DNA of 64,000 bases, from NCBI GenBank assembly GCA_964035575.1, contig OZ037844.1, positions 1,514,501 through 1,578,500 of the forward strand, in the 5' to 3' direction. The DNA comes from Rhynchopus sp. YZ270_cl-10 (Eukaryota > Euglenozoa > Diplonemea > Diplonemida > Diplonemidae). Shown here piece by piece: positions 21,121-32,336 of the stretch. Numbering within the stretch: position 1 is the first letter of the stretch; every line of letters begins with the position of its first letter. Made by a program: the position numbers and the translations under genes. The notes under the pieces were generated by a model that was not told the origin of the DNA, did no database searches, and was given only the letters and a program-made list of their open reading frames with translations.

Positions 21121-22971
21121 GTTGGGTATTTTTTTTGTTTTTTTGTTTTTTTTTTTTTGTTGCCCGTGGGGAACCAGTGTCTGCGTCCGCCGTTGAACGG
21201 TGAGGCGTTTTGCACTTCTGACTTCTCTGGAAGGTGTCCAAAATTTCTCTTTTCCCCCTTTTTTTTCTCTTCCCCCCTTTTTTTTTTTGTGTGATTGTTT
21301 TCGTGATTGTCTTTTGTTCAATGCCTGAAGCGAAGAAAAATCGTGGCCGCTATCTTGTGATAGTCTATAATCAAACAATTCTTTTTTGCCTACGCCCCCA
21401 GGTTTTTGGTGGGGCGTTTGCATTTTTTTCTTTTTTCCTTTTGTGCGCACAAAAAACAGTGCCCAGTTGTTGTGTGTTGCATCTTTCCATTTCATCGAAC
21501 AGTGCACAGCTGTTGTAAGCTTTTACCTGTTGCAGACAGCAGCCTAGTACATTGTATGCTGGGCCCACCTTCCTCACGCAGTCTGTATATCCATCCCGTA
21601 TCCTATTTTTGGGTATATTTGTTGTGCTTCGTACTATTCACTATTATTCGTTCAAAAAAAAAAAATCCTTCCTATGTGTATCCTTGAAGTTCTAAATGCT
21701 ATTTTTCTCGCATGCTAGGCTTCAAACTATCTTACCACAACTTTTATTTTATTTTTCTTATGTGCTTCAGCCCAAAAAATAACTTGCTTCCCTCATTTTT
21801 TTTTTTGAATGACGTCGCGAGCGTATCCTGCTGTCTTTTTTCATTATGTTTTCATGTTTCTCGACAGTTTTTTTTTCCACATCTCATTTGAGTGTGTTTT
21901 TTTCAATCTGTTTCGTACAAATGATTTTTCCTTACTACACCCCCAATGGCGACACTAACAATACGAGGTATATTCATAAACAATCACGGACAAACATGGG
22001 ACGCCAAGACAGAGAGCTCTAGAGATGTTGTGTTACCCCTCCCCTCCGCTCCCCCCATCCCCCATACCCAGTGTTGGTCTAGTACATCACTCCAAAAGTG
22101 TAGTACAGTTTAATGGGTTAAATACAGTTGAATGCAGGTTTAATACTGTTCAATACACCTGTATTACTGGGGGTCGAATATAAGAAAGGGTATCTTATAT
22201 GGTGTTACCGATCTGCTGTCGGGGACATGTCAACGACATGTCAATATAGGGGGGGTGTGTCATTTTCCCCTGTAAACCTTGTGTCAAGGACCTGTCAATA
22301 TGGGCCCTTTCGGGAACACCATTATATTTAACTTTTAGTTTTATATGAAGACTCTGTAACCCCCCAGTAAGAAACGGGTTTGCGGGTTTTGGAATAAGCA
22401 CCCTGTACTAAACCTGCCAACACTGCCCCTTAGCACACGACAACCGGTCAACCGAAGAGTTGCACGAAGCGAACGGGGGCGGGGGGAGTACCTGCAAGCT
22501 CACATTTTTTTTTGTTTTTTTTGTTCGGGCAGTCGGAGGGTGCCTGCATCAATGGATAGCCACTTTCTCATATTGTTTCGTGATGTTGTTGTGGTTCTAC
22601 CCCTTCTCCATCAATATTATTAACCTATATTTCATTTCTTCTTATCGACAATCTATTTTAGGTGAGCCGCAGAGTTCAACGCTATTTCCTTTTCAAGGAA
22701 CGGTCCCCCCCCCCCTCACCGAGAGGATCAACCCTCATCTCTAGACACCTTTTTTTTCCCCTCTTTTTTTTACCGTGTATGTAATCTACGCCAAAATAAA
22801 ATGGGACATTTTCTGGCATGCGATCAAACACAACGGCCTCCCTTTTTAACATTTCCCTTGCTTTTTTATTTTTCCCCTTTCCTTTTACGAAACTTGACTT
22901 TTTTTTTTCTCCCATTTTAAAAGATTATTTTGTCCACCGAACCTTTTACGGACAGGGTGCCGGTAATTGTG
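21121..22971. other. Gene-free spacer with scattered shared segments
   Basis: Long T-tracts. About 21170-21215 (CCAGTGTCTGCG..GAACGGTGAGGCG) recurs diverged at 60168-60213. About 22212-22340 (GACCTGTCAATATGGGCCC, GGGAACACCATTATA) recurs inverted at about 34470-34560. A member of the CATCCGG/GTCAGTCGG element is at 22527-22553. No coding sequence is supported. Confidence 0.45.
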
Positions 22972-23021
22972 ATTCGTAGAGTGAGCCTTTCTACTCTAGG
23001 TAGAAAGGTAACCTATGAATC
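22972..23021 (+). other. Two-stage RNA-like hairpin
   Basis: GATTCGTAG pairs with CTATGAATC (one G-U), and further in CCTTTCTAC pairs perfectly with GTAGAAAGG around a TCTAG loop. The stems are separated by a small internal loop (agtgag/taac). The shape is that of a structured RNA rather than a simple MITE, but no family is recognised and there is no second copy here. Confidence 0.4.
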
Positions 23022-23148
23022 GATGCAAGAGCCCCACCCTTAGTGGCTGTATGATGTATTAATGATGGGCAGATCGAAAAAAAAAAAGCAAACAATGATC
23101 TATGATTCTATTGACCGCATAAGTCACTCCGCCACCCCCACCCGATAT

Positions 23149-23266
23149 TAATGGTGGCAGTATTGTGATGGGAGCCCATTGGAATACATCAAAATACATC
23201 ACAATACACAGTGTATTTTGATGTATTTTGCGTATTTCAACTCCCATCACAATACTGCCACTATTA
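23149..23266. mobile_element. hAT-like MITE with 8-bp target duplication
   Basis: 26-bp terminal inverted repeats (TAATGGTGGCAGTATTGT... / ...ACAATACTGCCACTATTA) surround a central palindrome (CAAAATACATCACAATACAC / GTGTATTTTGATG). An exact 8-bp direct repeat, CCCGATAT, flanks it at 23141-23148 and 23267-23274. The 8-bp duplication points to the hAT superfamily. It lies about 230 bp upstream of the PLAT gene start. Confidence 0.8.
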
Positions 23267-23496
23267 CCCGATATCATCTTCGATAATAATTTTTGCACAT
23301 CTCCTCAAACTCTTCCCCACACACTCTCCTCTACAACTCAAAAGTAATCAGAGCATAAAAAGTACTTTCAAAACATTTTTCAAGCTTCCCAGACTCTCCC
23401 TTCACTTCCCCCAATAAACCAACCTCAAAACAGAGACAAACCTTTTCCCCCTTTTTCAACGTCTCTCATTGTCTTTCTCTTCTCCATACCATAGTC

Positions 23497-26222
23497 ATGC
23501 GTCTCACCTTCGTGGTGCTGCTGTGCACCACCCTCGTCCAGGCGAGCATCTATTCACAGTACCCCTTGGATGGCCCCACTGTGATTGACACATATGCACA
23601 GACTAGCTCCTCGAAGGTTATTGCGCTTGGCACCGGAGTGGATAAGATGTGCGCGACCGGCGCTTCTTACCACGTCCTCCCCTCCGATTTCATCAACTTA
23701 AAAGCAAGCAACGGAGCGCCTACTGGAAACAGCGATTTTTCAACAGCAGGCTACGTTAAAGCAGTGGAGTATGGAAAACGCGCTTTCTTTACGATCGGAG
23801 GGACTGACAAAGAAGGGAATGTGAGAGGAAACTGGGGTGCCTGGGTGTACGCGGACAACCAGGGCGACGTTTCGGTTGTCTCCGGTGGCTTTTCCTTTGC
23901 AACGGGGACCAGAATGGTTCTGGACCGGTGGTACCACTTTGTGTTGACCTACTCCGCATCTGCATCAGAGATGAACCTCTGGGTAGACGGTGTCGTGGTG
24001 CTGACAGAGTCGGTGGTCATGGATTTGAAACAGAACTCACGGTACGGAGGCATGGCGATTGGGGAGTACCATCTGGGGGGCTCGCCCTTTGCGAGGCATG
24101 GAGAGTACTACATTGATCATGTCACCTTTGCCGATCATGTAATGGAGGTGAGTGAGGCGTGGGCACCGTGCATTACGCATGCACCACCAACGGATGCGCC
24201 GCCCACGAAGGTGCCGGAGACGGCAGTGCCGACGTTGTCCCCTCCGACGCCTGCTCCGGATACGTCGGCGCCATTGACGTCTGCGCCTCCGACGAGTGCT
24301 CCACCGACGTCAGCTCCGCCGACATCGGCTCCACCCACGATAGCTCCAGACACGTCTGCGCCGCCAACGGATGCACCCGAAACCCCAGCACCACCCACAC
24401 CGTCACCGCCCACCTCAGCGCCACCTACGCCTTCGCCACCAACAGATTCGCCGCCGACGCCGGCGCCGTCAACGGATTCGCCACCAACGTCGGCTCCCCC
24501 ACCTGGCGCAACGTTTCGTGTGACAACCAGCTCCGGGAAAGGGAGCTATGGGTCCGTGGCGTCGTTCGCAGTGTTCATCCATTTGATCGACGCAACGCGC
24601 ACAGCGGTGTCTCCCGTGCACCACCCTGACGCAGGGGAGGTGCGTATCTTCGAAGGTCTGTCAGGCATGCTTGCGAAGGACATTGCAGCAGTGGAGTTCC
24701 GTACGACGCATCCGGATGGATGGAAAATTCGGTCTGTTGAGCTGTGGACCGGGGTGGTGTGGGAGACGTTGGTCCTGCCGCATCATGGGGGACAGCATGG
24801 ACACTGGATTGACGTGGCAGACAGCGACAACAAGAGGGCGCCTGGGATGCTGTTGTTTGCGAGGGACGTACCACCTTTGGCACCGGGGGCACATCAGTTC
24901 AGCATCCGTGCGACAACAGGCAGTGCGGCAGGTGATGGCTCCGTCGCCACCTTCGCCGTCCGTCTGCACTTCAACAACGCACGCTTCTACGACGTGCCCA
25001 CAGGCTTCGCATCACCCACAGGCATCGAGACACTTGCCGTCACAACCTGCCCCCTTCCCCTCTCAGACGTAGACCACATAGAGATCAGTGACCCCACCGG
25101 TGTCGACAGCTGGACAGTCGACAAGGTTGAGGTGGGTGTCAGTGGAGTCTACTCAGCGTGGATCCTCCCCGCGCAAGGGGGCAGGTACGGGCACGTCTTG
25201 GATAGAACACAGGCAAATGATGCGGCTGTTGAACTCAGGTATTGTTTTTTTTTCCTTATCAAATCCTAGGGGAAAAATGCGGCAGTGCGGGCTGAACAAG
25301 AACAGCCCTTTTGCTGAGGAATTGGACACACACACACTCATCTTGGGGCCATATTCTGCGCAAAGTATCCCCTATTATCAAACACACACTCATTACCCCT
25401 CCCTTCACACCACTTCACACCCTCCACAGATACTATGCCCAGCCTTCCGCCCCTGCACCCGGCACCACCTTCACCATTGCAGTTCGTATTACAATGGGCA
25501 CCCGCCCTGCTATGGGTTCCACCAACGCCTTTACGGTGACCGCAACCAGCCTGGCAGGCGAGACCTTCACGCTACCCACCCTGACCGCACCAGGGGTGGG
25601 CGAGGTCCGTGAGCTGAGCGCAGCGGGGTCCACCTTCCCTGAAGCCGACCTGGAGTACGTCAGGGTCACGGCGTCGGGCAGCGACGACACTTTCCTTGCC
25701 TCTGTCGAGGTCCGTCTCAACGGCGTCTGGACACGCCACTACCTACGCGACTTTGCACTCAACCCAAGCAGGTGGATCTGCGGTGCGTGCGCAGGAATGG
25801 TGTCCTCTCTGGTTTACGTAGCCGCGCCTACCATCGCCTCTGTCACAGAGCCCCACAGCGCAGCTGCAGGCACACAAACAGTGAACATCCGCTTCACAAC
25901 AGGAAGCAAAGCCACGTCTGGGAGCTCCGGGTCGTTCCGGATCGGCCTGCACAGCAACAACGGTGTGTACTACAGGGCTGGGGAGGTCGTGGCCCCAGGG
26001 GTGTCCGAGGTCCGTGTGTTCTCGTGTACATCCTCTCCCATTGCCCCGGTCGATGTGCTCGCAGTATACGTCTTCCACGGCGGCGACGAAGGGTGGGAAA
26101 TTGCAAAGATGGAGATCGAAAAATCCTCAGGATATGTGTCCTGGAATGTAAACGGTGCAGGCTCGCATTGGGTTGACGGAAACGACCTAAGGACCATGGG
26201 AACCCTCGTGTGGACGCCGTGA
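23497..26222 (+). CDS. Secreted LamG-like / Thr-Pro stalk / PLAT-like protein (two exons)
   Basis: Spliced from 23497-25238 and 25430-26222, 844 residues. Residues 1-17 are a signal peptide (MRLTFVVLLCTTLVQA). About 25-225 is a concanavalin/LamG-like domain with LDRWYHFVLTYS and LWVDGVVV. About 228-338 is a stalk of SAPPT/DAPPT repeats, likely O-glycosylated. Then come four diverged modules of about 110-130 residues, each starting like a PLAT/LH2 strand (FRVTTSSGKGS, FSIRATTGSAAG, FTIAVRITMGTRP, VNIRFTTGSK) and carrying GEVR and a W-containing strand. No membrane anchor is seen at the C-terminus, so it is probably secreted or wall-associated. PLAT modules usually bind lipid or protein. The ATG is preceded at once by a pyrimidine tract and CCATAG. 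Confidence 0.85.
25239..25429 (+). other. Intron of the PLAT-like gene
   Basis: GTATTG donor and CCTCCACAG acceptor, 191 nt, phase 2. Splicing turns CTCAG|A into Leu-Arg and continues YYAQPSAPAPG, keeping the PLAT-like module register; unspliced, the frame ends within 20 codons in FFFLIKS. Confidence 0.85.
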
Positions 26223-26870
26223 TATAAAACTACCAATTTGTAGCTATTACGAAGGGAAACATGATGTTGCACTTCATCTCGATTATGTTCTATTTTTCTA
26301 AAGGTCACTAAAGTAAGAAGAGGTTTATGGGTTCATCTTTTTGTTTTGTTCCGACTCCCATCCCGTCAGTATTGGTCTCCCTTCGCTGATCTCTACCCAC
26401 TTTCTCCCTCTCTCCCCATCCTGTGTATGACACCATACGTCAAGAGACGGGGTAAAAGAGGAATGCGGGGTCAGAGTTCATCGGCAGTCTCATGCTTTGG
26501 CTCTCAGGGATAGGTGTTGGTGGTAACAGTGTTTGTATGTGGTGAAGCACTGCGAGGGGGGGGCTGGACTGTGTGAAGCACCAACTCTTTTTTTCATTTT
26601 TCTTTTTTGATAACTGTGATCTCAGTAAAAACCCCATCCCAAAAAACCAAGATCTTAACAAAGATTTTAAAACCAGATACAAAAAAACACATAAAAAAAT
26701 CTTGCGTGTGGTTCCCGAGACCACCCAAAGACACAGTGTAAATCTCCCTGGTTTCCCCCCCACCCTCAATGAATTCTGGCATTCTGTATGTTTATTTTCT
26801 AGCTTGATGTGTCATCAAATGTTCTCTTGTATTGCGTGATTCTGGCGCTCATCGAACCTCCCTCTTTTAA
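26223..26870. other. Gene-free spacer
   Basis: 3' flank of the PLAT-like gene followed by AT-rich sequence. No gene or repeat is recognised. Confidence 0.4.
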
Positions 26871-26947
26871 GGTGACTAAGCACGAGAAGGCTTAGGTTCA
26901 TCGGAAAGAAACTTTTTCTCTTTTTTTCTTTTTTACATTTTTCATAG
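26871..26947 (+). repeat. Hairpin/pyrimidine-tract element
   Basis: GGTGACTAAGCACGAGAAGG, CTTAGGTTCATC, then a long pyrimidine tract ending TTTTTCATAG. The CTAAGC/GCTTAG stem is intact. The terminal AG abuts the next palindromic element. Confidence 0.6.
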
Positions 26948-27041
26948 ATGGCAGTCTAGAGTCTGGCAGACTTTTTTTTCTCGCCAGACTTTATTGTGCT
27001 TTAGTCCAAAAAATTCCAGCCAGACTCTGCCAGACTACCAT
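26948..27041. mobile_element. Palindromic MITE
   Basis: Arms ATGGCAGTCTAGAGTCTGGC and GCCAGACTCTGCCAGACTAC pair imperfectly around a T-rich centre. No coding capacity, and target duplication is unclear. Confidence 0.55.
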
Positions 27042-27322
27042 TTATGATTGCAACAAACAAACGATTGGATGTATCTGAACAGAACATCCTTTTTTTGTAC
27101 TTTCTCTTTGATGTGAAAGTATGTGAAACAATAATTTTTTTACCCGTTCTCTTTTCTGTCTTTTGTCTCTTTTGTCTCTTAGTGTACTGTCCTTTTCTAT
27201 TATAACGAATGAACATCGAAAGAAAAGAATAAATACGAATCCACTGTGACGGTGTTGTGTTGTTGGACGAGAGAGGGCATATCAGATGAAAACCAGGAGA
27301 TGGATGTAGACATGCATGCACG

Positions 27323-27478
27323 ACGGGACCCAGTTACAAGTGACAAGTGAAACACGTGTCATAAATATGACAAAGTGAAATGAGTGACTGTCATGACAAT
27401 TGATTTACTTGTCATTTTACCTACTTTACCTACATTCGTTTGTCATTTTTTCACTTGTCACTTCTCACTGGGTCCCGT
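27323..27478. mobile_element. Palindromic MITE
   Basis: About 30-bp imperfect inverted termini: ACGGGACCCAGTTACAAGTG at the left and CACTTCTCACTGGGTCCCGT at the right. The centre is AT-rich with further TGACAAGTG/CACTTGTCA pairing. Confidence 0.65.
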
Positions 27479-27653
27479 TGTTGTGGTTGGGGTCCACCCC
27501 CGAGGCATTGTGTTGCGTCTTGTGGCATGTCCAGTTCATGTGGAACAGATGCGTTTAGAAACGCAGATGGCTATGTGTTCGGCTTGTCTTAACTGTCCAT
27601 GCTTTACCATTCAGGGCTTACGCCTGCAGGGTACAGGGCACGCTGATTTGTTC

Positions 27654-28494
27654 ATAAGGGTCCGTCCGGAAACCCTCCTGGTAAGATTCATCCTTTTGGG
27701 GGTTTTTTGAGGTTTTTCTGCTCAAAACACCCAAACAACCCAATTTTTTGATACCCGCCATACACCTACCACCCCAGAGGGCATATTTTGATCATTATTT
27801 TGTTTATTTCCGCTCCCCCCCTTTTTACTTATATTTTTTTACGTATTTTTGGACATTTCATAAACGTGGCAATGACAGCAGTGAAGTTCACTTTTTTGTC
27901 GAGAAACACGGTAAGAATGGGTGCGACGCACACTTGGTGTCGTTTCGAACCATCTCTCTGATGATTCTTGTTGTCAGGAGATCCTTACCGTAGGGGTCAT
28001 TGTCGGTGCCCTGCGCGAGCTTCCCCACACAGAGGCCTTTGTTATCTCATTCCCTCGTACTCATACGTATCAGTGCACCCTTCTTTCCATCAATCTCTTT
28101 TCTTCTGTGTACTGCTACCCGAGCAACAGTCGTGTCATTTCAGCGTGTACTCTGACATGGAGGGAACCTGTATTTACTATGGAGTCTCCACATCCAAGGT
28201 GACCCGCAAAGCAAAAGTCCCTGGCATTGATCCAGTAGATTTGACAGAGGTCAATGAAACCTTGTCAAGGCGGCATGGCAGGATTAAGAGAAAGAGAGAA
28301 GAGATCCAGAAGAACGACAATAAAAGGCTGAAAATCTGATTAAAAAGCGAAAATATAGCCTCAGACCCCCCCAAAAACCTATTTTCATATCAGAATATCA
28401 CCTAGATGCACTTTTTGTGGGGGACATCATCAAAAAAACCCAAAAATACCCAAAAGGATGAATCTTACCAGAGGGGTTTCCGGACGAGTCCATA
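27654..28494 (+). mobile_element. 840-bp element with about 55-bp inverted repeats and a short basic reading frame
   Basis: Inverted termini GTCCGGAAACCCTCCTGGTA (27665) and TACCAGAGGGGTTTCCGGAC (28466) continue inward with AAGATTCATCCTTTTGGG. The interior has an open frame ending at 28339 whose last 60 residues (from the ATG at 28158: MEGTCIYYGVSTSKVTRKAK..., ending KRKREEIQKNDNKRLKI) look protein-like and carry a basic, nuclear-signal-like tail. I do not recognise a transposase. It could be a non-autonomous element with a captured gene fragment. Confidence 0.55.
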
Positions 28495-28896
28495 ACATTG
28501 ATGGTCGACTCATGTCCGCATGGTCGACTAGATACAATGTGGACACTGTCACCAGATTTATTATTTTTTTTTGTTTCCCTAAAAAATGATGCTTTTTTGT
28601 TGAACGCATTTGTCACACCTTTCACAAAAGGGGATGTGGAATAAGATGTGCAGCGAAAGATGTATTCATTTTCTTCCTTTTTTTTTCAATTTTTTCAGTT
28701 TTTCTTTTTTGGGGGGGGAGGTGGTATATCTAAGGTGCCTGGACAACGAAGTTCAGCATCTTACCGACTTATTTGTTTTGTTTGTTTTCTTATCTGTTTT
28801 TTTTTTCCGTCTTCCCAACGTTCTTTCCTTCAAAAAACAATGATCGTTTTTTGTCTGCAGTTCGCCTTCAGATTTTTGCCATAAAAAAAAGCTTCA

Positions 28897-29098
28897 GTTG
28901 GTGCTATCCGGGGGGGGCGGCGTTTTGCGAAGTTTCACAAAATTTCAATCCTATACACAACGTTTCACAATGTGTCACAACACTTCGCAACGTTTCACAA
29001 CTTTTCACAACTATGTACACACACCATTGTGAAAAGTTGTGATTTTGATTGAAATTTTGTGAAACTTTGCAAAACGCCGCCCCCCGGATAGCACCAGC
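28897..29098. mobile_element. MITE with about 50-bp inverted repeats
   Basis: Left arm GTTGGTGCTATCC followed by a GC-rich run and CGTTTTGCGAAGTTTCACAA; the right arm is the inverse, ending CCCCGGATAGCACCAGC. The centre is made of CACAACGTTTCACAA-like repeats. No reading frame of its own. Confidence 0.75.
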
Positions 29099-29099
29099 T

Positions 29100-30058
29100 T
29101 CGCATTTTTTTACCCATATGAATTGACACTACCGATCCACACACTTCACTCCCCTTCTTAACGGCTTTTTTTCTTGCATTGTTTCTTGGTGATTTGTCAC
29201 TACTTAAAAAGTGCAAAAGGAAATGTGTCGACGAAGTGTGGAGTTCTGCCACCCTTCCTGGCAGAGGTGTGTTACGTCGTTGTGTCCATGAAAATGAAAA
29301 TTCTTGCACGTTCCAACTTCACATTCTTTCAGTAGTACAAATAACTTTGCATTCAAATACGGCGGATTAGAGGATATTTTTTTTGGGGCTAATTTAGCGA
29401 CTTTTTTTTGGATGCCAAATACATTTTGGACTACTGTAAAATGTTGTGTCAATGGGTGCCGGGGGTTTTTTGTTTTGTTTTTTTGATAAATTGTTGGAAT
29501 AGTGAAGTTTGCCACTTGTGCAAGCTCCACTTTCCATCCATTTTTATTTTATAGTTATAGCACTTTCCTTACGGTAGATCCGTTGTGTATAGGAGGGTTG
29601 GAACTGCGACGTTATCTCTTCGCTCACGTTTTTCTTTTTATTTTTTTTATAAATTTCTTTACTTTTCTTTGGCGGCGCTTTTTTCCCCACCCACTCTGCA
29701 AAGGAGGGCTTTCTTTTGATATATTATAGTGGCAGTTACGTACAGGAGCTACCTATCGGTTGGGTGATGTTGAAAAGAAAAGGAAAAAAAGTGCACCAAG
29801 CCATACTGCGACTGAGCGAGGAATCTTACGTCATGCTCCAATACTTTTCCCCCCCGCCACAGAACACAATACCAAAGGAACCTAGTGTGCGTGGCAAAAC
29901 ACGCATTTTTTGATTTGTTATGAATATTTTTGTAAACGGGAGAACTGTGTAGGCCGCTCTATGCGGTGTATGGATTGTAGGTGCCCAAAAAGGCAAGAAA
30001 GACAGCCAAAAGGTATTGCAGAAAGGACTACACAGTCATTTTCCCTTTTTTTTTTAAA
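29100..30058. other. Gene-free spacer
   Basis: AT-rich sequence. A 48-codon frame near 29767-29913 starts MLKRKGKKVHQAILRLSEES, but nothing supports it beyond the open frame. No repeats are shared elsewhere. Confidence 0.35.
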
Positions 30059-30113
30059 GGGTGACTAAGCACTTTTTGTGAGAGGCTTAGAGTCATCTGA
30101 ACCCCTTTTTCTA
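30059..30113 (+). repeat. Hairpin/pyrimidine-tract element, long loop
   Basis: GTGACTAAGC, an enlarged loop (ACTTTTTGTGAGAG), then GCTTAGAGTCATC. The stem is conserved although the loop doubles in length, which favours selection on structure. Confidence 0.6.
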
Positions 30114-30529
30114 CCCGTTTTCGTTAACCTTTTTTTTATCACAACTTTCGATTTTATTTTTGTGCGAGATTTCAGTTTTGTATTTGCAATAGTGTGTGTT
30201 TGCGTGCCGGGAGGTAGCTAACACTCTAGTGTCAAAAAGTTATCTTTTCTTGAGGTGATTATTCACAAAACTGATACATTTTTCTCTTTTTAAAAGTTAT
30301 CTTTCCCCTCAAAAAATCAGGGTTATACCTTTGGTGATGTGGCCGAGCCCAAAAAAAATGTACACTTTTGTGGACTTCTTCTTGTAGAATAGCTGGTTTC
30401 AGCCACACCATTTGGTCATAATTCCGAGTGCCAAACTAACACCCTGAGCATCTGTCTTTATCTCTCTATCTCTTTTCTCTCAACTCCCAACTCATTTTTT
30501 AGAGGGGGAGGGGATATTTTTTTACCCAA

Positions 30530-31773
30530 CACGACGTTGAAGTAAATGACTTTACTTGTGGTTTTACATGTAATTTTACTTGTGAAAATAGTTTACTTGT
30601 ACACGTAAAAACGTAAGCGTACAGCTTAAACACAAGACATGTAAACTCCACAAGTAATTGGTACTCCAGAAAAAAAAAATCCCAAGTACGCAACAACTAC
30701 GCAACAAGTACGCAAAATGTACGCAAAATGGGGGTGGGCTTCATTTTTACTTTGTGGGTATTTTTTGGGTTTTTTTGGTTTTAGGGTTCCAGAAGCCAGT
30801 TTGTGCACAACATTGACCCCAAAAGTGCCGAAATCACCTGAAAGTGGCAAAAAGCAAAAGAAAAGCATGTTTTGCGGGGGGGAAAATTCCAAGGTTTTTT
30901 GCAGGGATGACCACCGCATAGGCTGTGTGTACTGTGTACTGTGTACTGTGTACTGTGTACTGTGTACTGTGTACTGTGTACTGTGTACTGTGTACTGTGT
31001 ACTGTGTACTGTGTACTGTGTACTGTGTACTGTGTACTGTGTACTGTGTACTGTGTACTGTGTACTGTGTACTGTGTACTGTGTACTGTGTACTGTGTAC
31101 TGTGTACTGTGTACTGTGTACTGTGTACTGTGTACTGTGTACTGTGTACTGTGTACTGTGTACTGTGTACTGTGTACTGTGTACTGTGTACTGTGTACTG
31201 TGTACTGTGTACTGTGTACTGTGTACTGTGTACTGTGTACTGTGTACTGTGTACTGTGTACTGTGTACTGTGTACTGTGTACTGTGTACTGTGTACTGTG
31301 TACTGTGTACTGTGTACTGTGTACTGTGTACTGTGTACTGTGTACTGTGTACTGTGTACTGTGTACTGTGTACTGTGTACTGTGTACTGTGTACTGTGTA
31401 CTGTGTACTGTGTACTGTGTACTGTGTACTGTGTACTGTGTACTGTGTACTGTGTACTGTGTACTGTGTACTGTGTACTGTGTACTGTGTACTGTGTACT
31501 GTGTACTGTGTACTGTACGAAAATTGATCAAAAACGAGAACTTGTCCATTTCGGCAAATTGACCCCACCACTGGCCGGACGGATTCCGAAATTGCAAATG
31601 CCGTTTAAAAGCTTCACCAGCGAGAATTTTTTTCAAAAAAAAAAATACCCACAAAATGAAAATGAAGCCCCGTGCTTTCACGAAGTACGCAAGAACTACG
31701 CAACAAGTACGCAACAAGTACGCAAAATGGGGTTATCAGGAGCACCAGTAATGTGATTTACTTCAACGTCGTG
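30530..31773. mobile_element. 1.24-kb TIR element carrying a 7-bp minisatellite
   Basis: Perfect 18-bp inverted termini CACGACGTTGAAGTAAAT / ATTTACTTCAACGTCGTG. Next to them, inverted subterminal segments (GGGCTTCATTTTTACTTTGT and its partner near 31655) and direct copies of TACGCAACAAGTACGCAA. The core is the GTGTACT array at 30926-31516. The segment 31540-31645, next to the array, recurs inverted in the element at 57556-57784. No transposase frame, so it is non-autonomous. Confidence 0.7.
30926..31516. repeat. (GTGTACT)n minisatellite, about 84 copies
   Basis: Essentially perfect 7-bp array, 590 bp. It is open in several frames on both strands only because 7 is not a multiple of 3 and the unit has no stop in those registers. 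Each unit contains the self-complementary GTAC. Confidence 0.97.
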
Positions 31774-32336
31774 AATACGGTCGTTTTAAAGGAAAAATAG
31801 TAACCAATAAACGGGGCGCCAATTCACCCGACAGGTAATTGATTCGTCACTGAAGTGAAGGTGCACAGTCAATGAAAAAAAAAAAAAACCTACTTCTTGG
31901 TGTGGCTGAAGGTCGCACCCTTTGTGCCCCCCCATTCAGCCACGCCACATTCTTTATATTCCTTTCTCAGTTATTACTTCCTCTTTTTCAAAGTGACTAC
32001 ACACGAAAAGGCTTTCACTTTATCTTATAAACTTTTTAAATTTCCCTCCTCTCTTTTTGCATCTCCCCTCTCCCGATACGAATTTACCCCACACCATACG
32101 CTCCCCTCCTCCCCTTCATTTTTTTTTCATTACAACTCTATCCCCTCCTCCCCACCTCACACCACACTACCCCCCTCACACCAGGTAAATTGTTGGCGAC
32201 TCTCTCCCTCTTTTTCTCTTCTTCTTTTGTAGAAGCGGACAACAATACAAACCAAACTTTTCCATTTTTTTTGTATCCTTTTGTCAAATTTGAGTCAAAA
32301 AAAAAGAAAGACTCTGAGCATTTTCCTCAAATTAAC
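31774..32336 (+). other. 5' region of the WD40 gene
   Basis: Contains a divergent hairpin/pyrimidine element at 31991-32040 (AAGTGACTACACACGAAAAG, then TATCTTATAAAC), pyrimidine-rich sequence, and a possible 5'-UTR intron of about 49 nt (GTAAATTG donor at 32184, TTCTTTTGTAG acceptor at about 32232). Confidence 0.4.

Noticed and set aside
21959-22440. Candidate promoter or origin in the spacer around 22.1-22.4 kb
   Set aside because: The only notable feature is a diverged repeat also found inverted near 34.5 kb; nothing specific to an origin or promoter is seen.
22940-23045. tRNA gene at the stacked hairpin
   Set aside because: There is no acceptor stem, anticodon arm or T-loop consensus in the right order.
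30626-31756. Long frames of CVLCTVY, QYTVHST and similar repeats on both strands
   Set aside because: They are translations of the 7-bp minisatellite in different registers; no start context, domain or flank supports a protein. The same reasoning removes the GTGYWVL and QYPVPST frames at 43624-44929 and the GYLGTWV and RYPGTQV frames at 48338-49097.
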